Of a DNA stretch of 8,514 bases, positions 1 through 6,340 are shown one piece after another (position 1 is the first letter of the stretch; each line of letters begins with the position of its first letter). Where the stretch lies: positions 1-8,514 of the forward strand of contig CALINC010000127.1 of the NCBI GenBank assembly GCA_938045195.1. Direction: 5' to 3'. The DNA is from an uncultured Treponema sp. GTDB lineage: Bacteria > Spirochaetota > Spirochaetia > Treponematales > Treponemataceae. The notes under the pieces were generated by a model that was not told the origin of the DNA, did not search any database, and saw nothing but the letters and a program-made list of their open reading frames with translations. The position numbers and the translations under genes were made by a program.

Positions 1-261
1 ATCGGTATTGTAATAGCATTCTCCATCAACGGTTATCAATCCTTGAGCAGCGAGTACATCTAAAAATATCTTTAGAGATTGTGCATTGCCGAGATTGAGA
101 CTGCCGTATTTGTCGGTATTGCATGATATTACTGCAGCAAGCTCTTCAGCCGTCTTACCGTTACTTAATACGGTAAACATATCGAACTCCAACGCTATAA
201 AAAAAATCTGTGCATCCAATAGTGCGTCGAGCTTTTCGTAATATTTTAAAACAGATTTCAT
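1..261 (-). CDS. SAM-dependent methyltransferase, N-terminal dimerisation/winged-helix part (partial)
   Basis: This frame is open for 87 codons from ATG at 261 to the left edge, so only the N-terminus is present. It begins MKSVLKYYEK, has an ALEFDMFTVL helix (about residues 23-32), then NGKTAEELAAV (about 35-44), then IFLDVLAAQGLITVDGECYY (65-84). That order (amphipathic helices, a GKTAEELA helix, a recognition-like helix, and a short beta wing ending in YYNT) is the dimerisation winged-helix domain that precedes the Rossmann domain in O-methyltransferase-type (acetylserotonin/hydroxyindole-like) enzymes. The SAM-binding motifs would lie outside the window, so the substrate cannot be told. 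The start is supported by an AAGGA ribosome site about 6 nt upstream; a second GGAGG abuts the ATG. It has its own promoter and probable operator, so it is a separate unit from the restriction genes. The family call is inference from pattern. Confidence 0.72.
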   Translation of the reverse strand, partial: MKSVLKYYEKLDALLDAQIFFIALEFDMFTVLSNGKTAEELAAVISCNTDKYGSLNLGNAQSLKIFLDVLAAQGLITVDGECYYNTD

Positions 262-270
262 CCTCCATCC

Positions 271-295
271 TTTTTGTATGCCAGGTATACAAAAA
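271..295. promoter_or_regulatory. 25-bp palindromic operator candidate over the transcription start
   Basis: Arms TTTTTGTATGCC and GGTATACAAAAA flank a single central base; 11 of 12 arm positions are complementary. The site begins at the last base of the -10 element, covers the predicted start near 288, and ends at the ribosome-binding region. The one-base centre makes an RNA hairpin unlikely as its main role, so a DNA site for a dimeric repressor is the better reading. The TTGTATAC-type core resembles operators of GntR-family regulators, but that assignment is only an inference and no regulator gene is visible here. Confidence 0.55.
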
Positions 296-323
296 TAATA
301 CACAAACTTCGGCTTTTTGTCAA
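295..323 (-). promoter_or_regulatory. Sigma-70 promoter of the left-edge methyltransferase
   Basis: On the minus strand TTGACA (323-318) is followed after exactly 17 nt by TATTAT (300-295). This is a near-perfect housekeeping promoter. Transcription should start near 288, leaving a leader of about 27 nt before the ATG at 261. Confidence 0.75.
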
Positions 324-381
324 GTAAGCTAAAGAAATAATTTACGATTTTCATCTAAGGAAAAATATACAGAATTTAAGG

Positions 382-529
382 TTATTTGAACATGTCGAAT
401 AACGATTGCATATCCATAATTGCTGTTTATATGAAACCGTTGGTAAACGACTGTCCGTCAAACCATATAGATAATAGATTTGACGGCTATCTGCTGGTAG
501 TCAAGGTTTGGGTCGAAGGTTAGGTGGAT
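382..529 (-). pseudogene. Relic of a type III restriction (Res) / SF2 helicase subunit N-terminus
   Basis: Read leftwards just after the nuclease gene, the frame at 529-458 gives IHLT, then FDPNLDYQQIAVKSIIYMV, then TGA. Shifting one base continues as FDGQSFTNGFI before TAA (429-427). The spaced pattern FDPN-x-DYQ-x2-A-(V/I)-x-S-I...FDGQ is the typical opening of type III restriction Res subunits and related DEAD/DEAH helicases, just ahead of the Walker A region, which is absent. A codon ATC (529-527) stands where a start ATG would be expected, one substitution away and overlapping the nuclease stop. In the shifted frame a further MDMQSLFDMFK and TAA (384-382) could be the original C-terminal tail left by an internal deletion. 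Lost start, frameshift, stops and missing helicase motifs mean it is dead. The match is made by eye on about 30 residues. Confidence 0.5.
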
Positions 530-1212
530 AAAATATTCCTTGAAAAGTCAAACATGAGATGATAGAGCATGATCGATGTATTTCCAGTATTTATTTTATG
601 TCTTGAAGTATATGCATACTTATATCCGCCCGATAGATTATGATGCTGTAATTTTCTTATAGCGTTTGCATTGACTGTTTTATCATGATCATTTACAAAA
701 GGATGGTCAATCATAGAATTAATATTATCAATGATATCTGTATCTATATTAAGTGATTCTACTAAGAAACCAAACATCACACTTACCTTATAATAACTGG
801 GATATATTTCATATATAAAACGGCAAATACCATTAGCAATATATTTAGCATTTAATCCTGTAGAACCTTTTAAATTTTTTGAATCGAGTCTTTTACATTC
901 AATAATATAATACGCCCTATCTCCCTGATATGGATTCACTGGAAGGATTCTTATATCAGCTCGCCCTGCACCTTCATCGGTCTCTTTATCAAAATGATAA
1001 TTTCCTAACGGATTATGTGCATTTTTATAGTCATCATTTTTTAAGTAAGTTAGAAACTCATTTCTAATGATATTTTCTTTATCAGGGAAATTACTTTGTG
1101 TAATAGTTATATTATTATATATCTTTATGCACTCCTGTAATATAGCTTCTAATTGGTTTGTTTTAAATTCTTGAGCCTCAGAAAATGAATTAGCATCTAA
1201 TTTTTCAAACAT
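520..1212 (-). CDS. PD-(D/E)XK family restriction nuclease
   Basis: A 230-residue protein with the core of a PD-(D/E)XK nuclease: a helix glutamate in IIRNEF (E52), GRADIRI with D86, then YYIIECKRLD with E105 and K107. The GxGRADI...IIECK spacing is that expected for the metal-binding Asp and the Glu-x-Lys pair. A helix-rich stretch follows (YIANGICRFIYEIY, 124-137), then a strand (KVSVMFGFLVE). There is no signal peptide or membrane segment. The ATG overlaps the stop of the preceding methylase as TAATG, with a GGAAGAG purine run about 10 nt upstream, so translation is probably coupled. The genetic link to a DNA methylase makes a restriction role the natural inference: the nuclease would be held in check or directed by the partner. 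I do not recognise a named enzyme. Base composition is AT-rich like its partner, unlike recG and tpiA. Confidence 0.7.
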   Translation of the reverse strand: MFEKLDANSFSEAQEFKTNQLEAILQECIKIYNNITITQSNFPDKENIIRNEFLTYLKNDDYKNAHNPLGNYHFDKETDEGAGRADIRILPVNPYQGDRAYYIIECKRLDSKNLKGSTGLNAKYIANGICRFIYEIYPSYYKVSVMFGFLVESLNIDTDIIDNINSMIDHPFVNDHDKTVNANAIRKLQHHNLSGGYKYAYTSRHKINTGNTSIMLYHLMFDFSRNILST

Positions 1213-4200
1213 TATTCGACATCTCTTCCAGTTCTTAATATTGCATCCGCAAATTCGTCTACATCTAAATAACCGATTGCTTTATGCCATAAACGTTTTT
1301 CATTTGGTTTAAAAACATAAAAATAATCTTTTTCAAATCCTCGTATATCTTTCTGAATGAATAAACGATTGGTTATTTGCTCACTTCCTAATTTTATAAT
1401 AAATTGAATTATCTCGTTCTCGGTTTGTTGGTTTTCTATTTTAATATTTTCTATGAAATCTCTCTCATCGATAGTTCTAAAAAACATACCGATAATTTGC
1501 TTTGTATACCAAATCTCTACGATAAACCTTTTATTCTGATTATTAAAACTTGAAGCAAATCTATCGATATAAAGCTGTGCATACTCATGTAAAATAGTAT
1601 CAGTGATTTCAATCGGTGCAAATAATTTTAATCGATCATTCTTCAAATGTATGTTAAACATAAATCGGCTTACATTAACAGCGTAATCCATCAAAGCTTT
1701 CTCGCAGTCAGATAAATTTAATTTTTGTAATACCTTATCATTGAGCTGAGCAATATTTACCTTTTTTAAATTATCGATTATTTCTATTTCAGTATCGTCA
1801 AAAAAAACATTTTTTTTCTTTGTATATAATTCAAGATTTTTCTGTTCTATTTCTTCTATTTCTTTTTTGACATCCATTTCTAAATATGGAGGAGCAAATT
1901 TATGATAATTTTTAACTCGTTCCCTTTCTATACCAATTGAAGAAAAAATGTTAATAGCAAAATATGAGAATAATGAACTACTAAAAATAGCTGCTATATT
2001 ATATAATTTTATTATATCCGATTCATTAAATATTTTTATTGAAGTAATAGAATCTTTAAATAAAATATCTTTATTTGAAATTGCACATATCCCTGTTAAC
2101 GAGACTAAATCGATACCTTCCCTGATCAAAAGAGCTGGCGCCTTAAAAATAAGGTGTTTTTCGTTTCTAATTCTATGAACCTTCTCTTTATCAAATTTTG
2201 ATATTTTATCAGGACATATGAAAAACGAGTCAATATCTGGTGAACTAATAAAAGGTTTCCCTATTAAATGCGTTGAATCATATGAAGGATTACTGCTGTA
2301 TTGTATTCCTGTTCCCACAATAAATTTTTTCTTATCTGCTATGATTTCTTTTATCGTAGGATACGTTTCTTTAAGCCTATTTAAGAAGTTAAAATCTAAA
2401 TATGAACCGTAAACTAAGGTTTTCCAAAGCCAGTCATATTGTTTAAGCATATTTTGCTGAATTTGTTTATAATCATTTCTACTTATAGAAAATATTTTAA
2501 AGAGTGAAAAAAAGCGGCTTGGTTTTAATGTAACATGCTCTAATATATTTTTATCTGTATTCATCCCATTCGCATACCGATAAAATATAATCGCTGCAGG
2601 TGCAATTGCAGAATCACTAGAGCGATTAAATACTTCATGACGTACAGGAGCAAGTTCAAATATTTTATCTATAAAAAAATCCTGAAGCCAATAAGCTCTA
2701 AATGGATTAATATCAGTATAACCTAAATTATATAAAATTGAACTCCTTATAATAAAAGTAATATGTGTACCGGTATTACAAAAATCGCTTGCACGAAAAA
2801 CAAATCCTTCAGCAATCTCATTATTGTTTATTCCTATGTTAAATTTTCTTTTTAAAGGAGCTTCTTTTTTATTGCGATATTCTATATAGTTCTTGCCGGT
2901 ATTATCCAACCCTTTTTTGCCGCCTGCCCACGGCGGATTTCCTATAATAAAATTAAAGCTCACGTTGTTCAAAATGCTATTGTAGTCCGCTTCTCTATCA
3001 AAAAAATCTGCGGCAAAAAAATTATAACCTAATAAATTTGGAAATTTGAAATTCTCAATTTCAGCTGGTTTCTGATAATCCAATAGCGTAAGATAAACAG
3101 AAAAAATAGCTACTTGAATAGCGTTCTCATCTTTATCTATGCCAAAGATGTTTTCTTGAGCCAATCTTTTAATAAGCGTTTTTAAGTCTTCTCCGTTATC
3201 CGGCTTTCCGTATAATAAAAAATTTTTCTCAATAATTTTTCGTAATGTTTCTACAAGAAAAATTCCGGAACCGCATGAAGGGTCTAAAACTTTACAACTA
3301 CCACTAGTCGTTTTATCCAAATATGCACAGACAGTTTCTTTAACGATATAATCAACCAAAAATGTAGGGGTATAATATGCACCAGCATTCGCTTGATTTT
3401 CTTTACCGATAAATTTTTCATACACATTGCTAATAAATTCAATCGGTAATACCGAAAAATCGTATAGTTGAAAAAGTGATTTTTGCCCGCTAGCAATATC
3501 TCCGCTCTCCAATAATTTCCTTAGTACATCAAATGCTTTCTGTGGAATTCCATTAAATGTTTCTTTATCAATAGGAAATAAATCCCCATTAAAGCCCTTT
3601 TCTTTATCTTGTAAATATTCAAAAAAGCTATACACCTGCTCTTTATTCTGCAATAAGCTACAAAGATCATCATTAGTCCACTGTTTTGCAGTATCGTTAA
3701 ATTTCAATGTAACTTTCCGATCAATTAAGTAGCGAATGAATATTACTTTACCGAGTAAAGCATTTGCAATTGACCGGCTGCAGCCATATTGAGTGCATAA
3801 TATTTTTTGAGTATCCTCTATATTTTGTAATAATTTATAATCGACTCGATTTTTATGCGCAAAGTCATTACTATATTTTTCAAACGTTTTGCCAGTAACT
3901 AATTCAAAATATTTAAAATCATTCAATGTTGCATCATTATCATTACCGAGTTTTTTCAACCATTTCGTGTTTTCATCGATTGCAAAACCATTATATATAT
4001 TAACAGAATCAGGCTTTAAAATAATAACGATAGGAGTTTCATTAAAGTTCCAAACAGCTTTGTGAATACACCGCTCATCACTCTCACTTGGATTTTCAAA
4101 AAACAATATCAAAGGTTTATTATCAAAATAGAATAAATACTGAGGTGACCACTTTTCCGTATCTTCCAGTATACGATTTATACGGCTTGGAAAACTTGTT

Positions 4201-4304
4201 TTATCTTTCCAATCTCCTTGCGTAAGATTGATCAATGAATCGTCATCAGTTATATCCAATTTTAAAAATAATTCCGGTAAATTCTTTATTCCATTATTTT
4301 TCAT
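1212..4304 (-). CDS. N6-adenine DNA methylase of a restriction-modification system (Eco57I/type IIG-like architecture)
   Basis: A 1030-residue protein transferring methyl groups from SAM to adenine N6 in DNA. Visible motifs, in order: GAYYTP (308-313, motif X region), VLDPSCGSGIFLVE (motif I, SAM binding, about 339-352), FGIDKDENAIQVA (about 387-399), and NFIIGNPPWAGG (451-462) with catalytic NPPW 456-459. The order X-I-IV before a long C-terminal half fits gamma-class enzymes. Residues about 640-830 (for instance VGTGIQYSS, FKAPALLIREGID) look like a target-recognition region, followed by a helical linker at about 811-860. The N-terminal 150 residues (YFDNKPLILFFENP, VNIYNGF) resemble the non-methylase head of Eco57I-like proteins, but no intact PD-(D/E)XK triad is visible there, so cleavage is probably supplied by the downstream nuclease. 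The start has only a weak AGAG ribosome site. Strong AT bias suggests horizontal transfer. Methylase activity is clear; the subtype is inference. Confidence 0.85.
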   Translation of the reverse strand: MKNNGIKNLPELFLKLDITDDDSLINLTQGDWKDKTSFPSRINRILEDTEKWSPQYLFYFDNKPLILFFENPSESDERCIHKAVWNFNETPIVIILKPDSVNIYNGFAIDENTKWLKKLGNDNDATLNDFKYFELVTGKTFEKYSNDFAHKNRVDYKLLQNIEDTQKILCTQYGCSRSIANALLGKVIFIRYLIDRKVTLKFNDTAKQWTNDDLCSLLQNKEQVYSFFEYLQDKEKGFNGDLFPIDKETFNGIPQKAFDVLRKLLESGDIASGQKSLFQLYDFSVLPIEFISNVYEKFIGKENQANAGAYYTPTFLVDYIVKETVCAYLDKTTSGSCKVLDPSCGSGIFLVETLRKIIEKNFLLYGKPDNGEDLKTLIKRLAQENIFGIDKDENAIQVAIFSVYLTLLDYQKPAEIENFKFPNLLGYNFFAADFFDREADYNSILNNVSFNFIIGNPPWAGGKKGLDNTGKNYIEYRNKKEAPLKRKFNIGINNNEIAEGFVFRASDFCNTGTHITFIIRSSILYNLGYTDINPFRAYWLQDFFIDKIFELAPVRHEVFNRSSDSAIAPAAIIFYRYANGMNTDKNILEHVTLKPSRFFSLFKIFSISRNDYKQIQQNMLKQYDWLWKTLVYGSYLDFNFLNRLKETYPTIKEIIADKKKFIVGTGIQYSSNPSYDSTHLIGKPFISSPDIDSFFICPDKISKFDKEKVHRIRNEKHLIFKAPALLIREGIDLVSLTGICAISNKDILFKDSITSIKIFNESDIIKLYNIAAIFSSSLFSYFAINIFSSIGIERERVKNYHKFAPPYLEMDVKKEIEEIEQKNLELYTKKKNVFFDDTEIEIIDNLKKVNIAQLNDKVLQKLNLSDCEKALMDYAVNVSRFMFNIHLKNDRLKLFAPIEITDTILHEYAQLYIDRFASSFNNQNKRFIVEIWYTKQIIGMFFRTIDERDFIENIKIENQQTENEIIQFIIKLGSEQITNRLFIQKDIRGFEKDYFYVFKPNEKRLWHKAIGYLDVDEFADAILRTGRDVE

Positions 4305-4458
4305 AATCTCTATACCGTCCTAAACTCAGCGCCGGAATCGCGCATTTGCAATGCTGTGTTGCTTCGCAAAAAAATTCCTGCATAATGCGCTATAGTGCTT
4401 CCAACCTTATTTCTTGGGGAGTGAGGCTATCTGGATTTATATTCGTATCTGCTGCCAT
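4294..4458 (-). pseudogene. Short leader reading frame interrupted by TAG, upstream of the methylase
   Basis: Between the promoter and the methylase start, one frame begins ATG at 4458 and encodes 22 residues (MAADTNINPDSLTPQEIRLE plus two). It meets TAG at 4392-4390 and then stays open (RIMQEFF..., ...LGRYRDYEK) to a TAA at 4296-4294 that overlaps the methylase start by 11 bases. The overlap is what a translationally coupled upstream cistron would give, so an amber-broken small gene is possible. I see no ribosome site close to the ATG and recognise no family. It may instead be an untranslated leader of about 180 nt. Confidence 0.25.
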
Positions 4459-4470
4459 TTTTACGTAAAA
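4459..4470. promoter_or_regulatory. 12-bp perfect palindrome TTTTACGTAAAA in the methylase leader
   Basis: A perfect palindrome lies 18 nt downstream of the predicted -10 element of the restriction operon and just before the leader reading frame. Its position would suit an operator for autogenous control, as seen with controller proteins of restriction systems, but no controller gene is present and an AT-rich palindrome of this length can occur by chance. Confidence 0.25.
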
Positions 4471-4480
4471 TACCCCATTT

Positions 4481-4683
4481 TAGAGATTATAATAACATGA
4501 ATATGGGTTAAAATTCAAGAGTATCGAAGTGAAAAAGTGCATACAATGAAGCGACGTTTGCCGATTAGGCAAACTCGCAGCATTTTTAGACAATGCCAAC
4601 TGCATTGTTGAAAATAAGCATTCTTTTATTTTTGCGGAGGGTTTAATACCCCGATGCTCTGCGTCGGGGGTGTTGATTTCCAT
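4481..4683. repeat. Inverted-repeat-rich intergenic element, possibly a dispersed repeat
   Basis: About 200 bases with no convincing gene hold a series of tight inverted repeats: GTTTGCC-GATTA-GGCAAAC (4556-4574), ACAATGC-CAACT-GCATTGT (4590-4608), GGGT-TTAAT-ACCC (4639-4651), and a nine-pair hairpin CCCCGATGC-TCT-GCGTCGGGG (4649-4669, one G-U pair) that shares its CCC with the previous one. Three of the four have 5-nt loops. A 67-codon minus-strand frame (4683-4480) spans the whole element but shows no domain and no hydrophobic or catalytic pattern, so it is more likely a by-product of the repeat than a protein. The minus-strand promoter for the restriction operon lies at the left end. I have an impression, which I cannot verify here, that similar sequence recurs between genes in other bacterial genomes. 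Confidence 0.4.
4489..4518 (-). promoter_or_regulatory. Promoter of the methylase-nuclease operon
   Basis: On the minus strand TTGAAT (4518-4513) is separated by 18 nt from TATTAT (4494-4489); the latter overlaps an equally good TATAAT (4491-4486). Transcription would start near 4480 and give a leader of about 180 nt before the methylase ATG at 4304. It is the best promoter visible upstream of the operon. Confidence 0.5.
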
Positions 4684-4793
4684 TTGTATACCACCCGATT
4701 TAAAGTATCGGCTTTTTATAACTTTAGTTTATTTTTGGTGCGGTTGCCCTGTTTACACGATATTCCGCTCTCATTTTATTTTCGACTTTTTAG

Positions 4794-4984
4794 ATAACCA
4801 AATGTTTAACCATAGTGCCAATATATGAGGAGCTTATGTTTAGAGAACTAATATATAATAATACAAAAAATTATTTAATGAAAAAATTGCCGCTCTTGTT
4901 TCTTCAATATTATTCGGCTTAATACATATTAACATCAGCCAATGCGGACTATTGATATTTTACAACTTTCGGGGTATACTATAA
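4794..4984 (+). pseudogene. Relic of a CPBP (CAAX/Abi) intramembrane protease
   Basis: The frame at 4794-4886 reads ITKCLTIVPIYEELMFRELI, then YNNTKNYLMKK, and carries the EE-x3-R motif that supplies the catalytic glutamates of CPBP membrane proteases. After a run of six A (4881-4886) the sense continues in another frame as IAALVSSILFGLIHINISQ, the second conserved motif (FGLxH) of the same family, ending at TAA 4982-4984. One extra A in the run would join the two halves in the correct spacing. The upstream frame is closed by TAG at 4791-4793, the N-terminal membrane helices are missing, and the last conserved helix (usually with an H-x3-N/D motif) is absent. An AGGAG before ATG 4836 could still start a 28-residue peptide, but no functional protease can be made. 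Two family motifs in order make the identification fairly good. Confidence 0.65.
4952..4980 (+). promoter_or_regulatory. Sigma-70 promoter of the ECF S-component/tpiA operon
   Basis: TTGATA (4952-4957) and TATACT (4975-4980) are separated by exactly 17 nt. Transcription would start near 4987, about 27 nt before the ATG at 5014. The promoter lies inside the decayed protease sequence. The short leader leaves no room for a riboswitch. Confidence 0.65.
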
Positions 4985-5013
4985 AAAATTAGTGTTATAT
5001 TAGGAGAATTACT

Positions 5014-5556
5014 ATGGAAAAAACGCTTTCAAAATCTGCGGCTTCGGTTAAGGAATTATTAATTGCTGCAGTCCTTTTGGCTACGGGGCTTTTGCTTCCG
5101 ATAGGATTTCATACTTTTAAATTAGGCGGCCCTGTATTTTTGCCGATGCACATTCCGGTAATGCTTGCGGGTTTTATGGTAAATCCGCTTTTGGCCTGTA
5201 TCGTCGGTTTTGTTACACCGCTTTTAAGCACGGCTTTTACGGGTATGCCTCCGTTTCCTATCGTATCTACGCAAATGGCTGTAGAACTTGCCGGCTATGC
5301 TTTTTTTATCGCATTGTTTTCGCAAAAATTAAAACTTAATGAGTATTTTTCGCTCTTTTTAGGAATGATAACAGGTAGACTAGTATGTGCTGTTCTTGTG
5401 TTTATTTTTTCAATTACGGTAACAGGCTATAAAGGTTCGCCTGTAACTTTCTTAGTAAGCAGCGTTTCAAAAGGCTGGCCGGGAATTTTAATTCAAATTA
5501 TTTTAATTCCCTCATTAGTTATTTGGTTTAAACGGATTAAGCTCATTGATAAATAG
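5014..5556 (+). CDS. ECF transporter S component (vitamin or vitamin-precursor binding membrane protein)
   Basis: A 180-residue, very hydrophobic protein with about six membrane segments: roughly 13-31, 41-55, 58-75, 84-103, 112-135 and 155-172. The pattern GGPVFLPMHIPVMLAGF (38-54) followed by NPLLACIVGFVTPLLSTAF and TGMPP (57-80) is that of the general ECF S-component family, the membrane subunit that binds a vitamin and docks onto an energising EcfA-EcfA'-EcfT module. The first helix carries an alanine pair plus spaced alanine (A18, A19, A23), as expected for docking on EcfT. No ATPase or T subunit lies nearby, so it probably shares a module encoded elsewhere (group II). The substrate is not readable: it lacks the usual look of BioY, and pantothenate-type or cobamide-precursor transporters are possible. 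AGGAG at 5002-5006, 7 nt before the ATG, fixes the start. Confidence 0.75.
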   Translation: MEKTLSKSAASVKELLIAAVLLATGLLLPIGFHTFKLGGPVFLPMHIPVMLAGFMVNPLLACIVGFVTPLLSTAFTGMPPFPIVSTQMAVELAGYAFFIALFSQKLKLNEYFSLFLGMITGRLVCAVLVFIFSITVTGYKGSPVTFLVSSVSKGWPGILIQIILIPSLVIWFKRIKLIDK

Positions 5557-5586
5557 TTTTGAATTAACAATTAGCAGGATAGTAAA

Positions 5587-6339
5587 ATGAAACAATATTA
5601 TATTGCGGCAAATTGGAAAATGAATATGATCCGTTCAGAGGCTTGCACTCTTGCAGAAGAAATCGTTAAAGGGATAAAAGACGGAAAAAATAAATATATG
5701 ATAGCACCATCTTTTACACTTTTACAAGACACTGCAAAAATTTTAAAAGGGACGAATATTCTTCTCGGTGCTCAAAATATGAGTGCAGAAGAAAAAGGTG
5801 CCCATACGGGAGAGGTTTCCGTTTTGCAGCTTTTGGATATAGGCGTTCAAGCCGTTATCTTAGGACATTCCGAACGGCGGAATATTTACGGCGAAACCGA
5901 CGCACTTATAAACAAAAAAGTCAGGCTTGCATTAAAACATGGTCTTGAAGTTATTCTTTGCGCCGGAGAGCTTTTAGAAGAACGCGAGGCGGGAAAAGCC
6001 GAAGCTGTTTGTGAAAAGCAAATAATAAACGGGCTTGACGGTGTTTTAATGGAAGAATTAAAAAATATAACCATTGCCTATGAACCCGTCTGGGCAATCG
6101 GAACCGGAAAAAATGCAACTCCCGAAGACGCTGAGGCAATTCATGCATATATACGCAAAGTTCTTGAACGAATGTACGGACTTGAAGCCGCCGGCGGTGT
6201 AGTTATTCAGTACGGCGGTTCTATGAAACCGGAAAATGCCGAAAGTCTGCTTAAAAAGCCCAATATCGGCGGCGGTCTCATAGGCGGAGCGAGCTTAAAG
6301 GCTGATACATTTTTGCCGATTGCAAAAATAGAAGGCTGA
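5587..6339 (+). CDS. tpiA: Triosephosphate isomerase
   Basis: A full-length 250-residue TIM-barrel enzyme interconverting dihydroxyacetone phosphate and glyceraldehyde 3-phosphate in glycolysis, in the cytoplasm. Catalytic residues are in place: N9 and K11 in AANWKMN, H94 in ILGHSERR, and E166 in AYEPVWAIGTGK, which also contains the mobile loop 6. The phosphate-binding segments YGGSMKPEN (209-217) and GGGLIGGASLK (228-238) are present; IGGG replaces the more usual IDG in the latter, a conservative position outside the active-site quartet. The length matches bacterial homologues. The start follows AGGA (5576-5579) with 7 nt spacing, 30 nt after the transporter stop, so the two are probably cotranscribed. 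The stop lies one base from the convergent recG stop. Confidence 0.97.
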   Translation: MKQYYIAANWKMNMIRSEACTLAEEIVKGIKDGKNKYMIAPSFTLLQDTAKILKGTNILLGAQNMSAEEKGAHTGEVSVLQLLDIGVQAVILGHSERRNIYGETDALINKKVRLALKHGLEVILCAGELLEEREAGKAEAVCEKQIINGLDGVLMEELKNITIAYEPVWAIGTGKNATPEDAEAIHAYIRKVLERMYGLEAAGGVVIQYGGSMKPENAESLLKKPNIGGGLIGGASLKADTFLPIAKIEG

Positions 6340-6340
6340 A

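Noticed and set aside
455..486. Inverted repeat CCGTCAAA (455-462) and TTTGACGG (479-486), considered as a terminator after the nuclease gene
   Set aside because: The 16-nt loop and lack of a following T-run in the direction of transcription argue against it, and the bases are explained as part of the Res relic.
392..523. A 43-codon plus-strand frame starting ATG at 392
   Set aside because: It is antisense to the Res-like relic, which gives a much better family match on the minus strand, and it has no well-placed ribosome site.
392..1222. ATGTCGAATAA occurs at 392-402 (plus) and in inverted orientation at 1212-1222, bracketing the nuclease gene, and could suggest element ends
   Set aside because: Only 11 exact bases; one copy is inside coding sequence and the other inside the relic tail, with no target duplication. 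Chance is the simplest explanation.
1948..2412. Plus-strand frames of 76 and 64 codons inside the methylase gene
   Set aside because: They lie opposite a well-supported gene with intact motifs, and have no domain features of their own.
4480..4683. A 67-codon minus-strand frame spanning the inverted-repeat element
   Set aside because: It has no recognisable domain, unusual composition and hairpins throughout; it is treated as a repeat rather than a protein.
4684..4717. TTTGTATACC at 4684-4693 resembling half of the left-edge operator, followed by hairpin CCGAT-7 nt-ATCGG and a short T-run (4695-4717)
   Set aside because: The operator-like sequence lacks its second arm (the same half-site also occurs by chance inside the methylase near 1501), and a five-pair stem with no plus-strand gene upstream is too weak to call a terminator.
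4981..5013. BirA/BioR-type biotin operator before the transporter gene
   Set aside because: No paired TTAAC-type or TTATAGATAA-type site is present, and the protein does not look like BioY.
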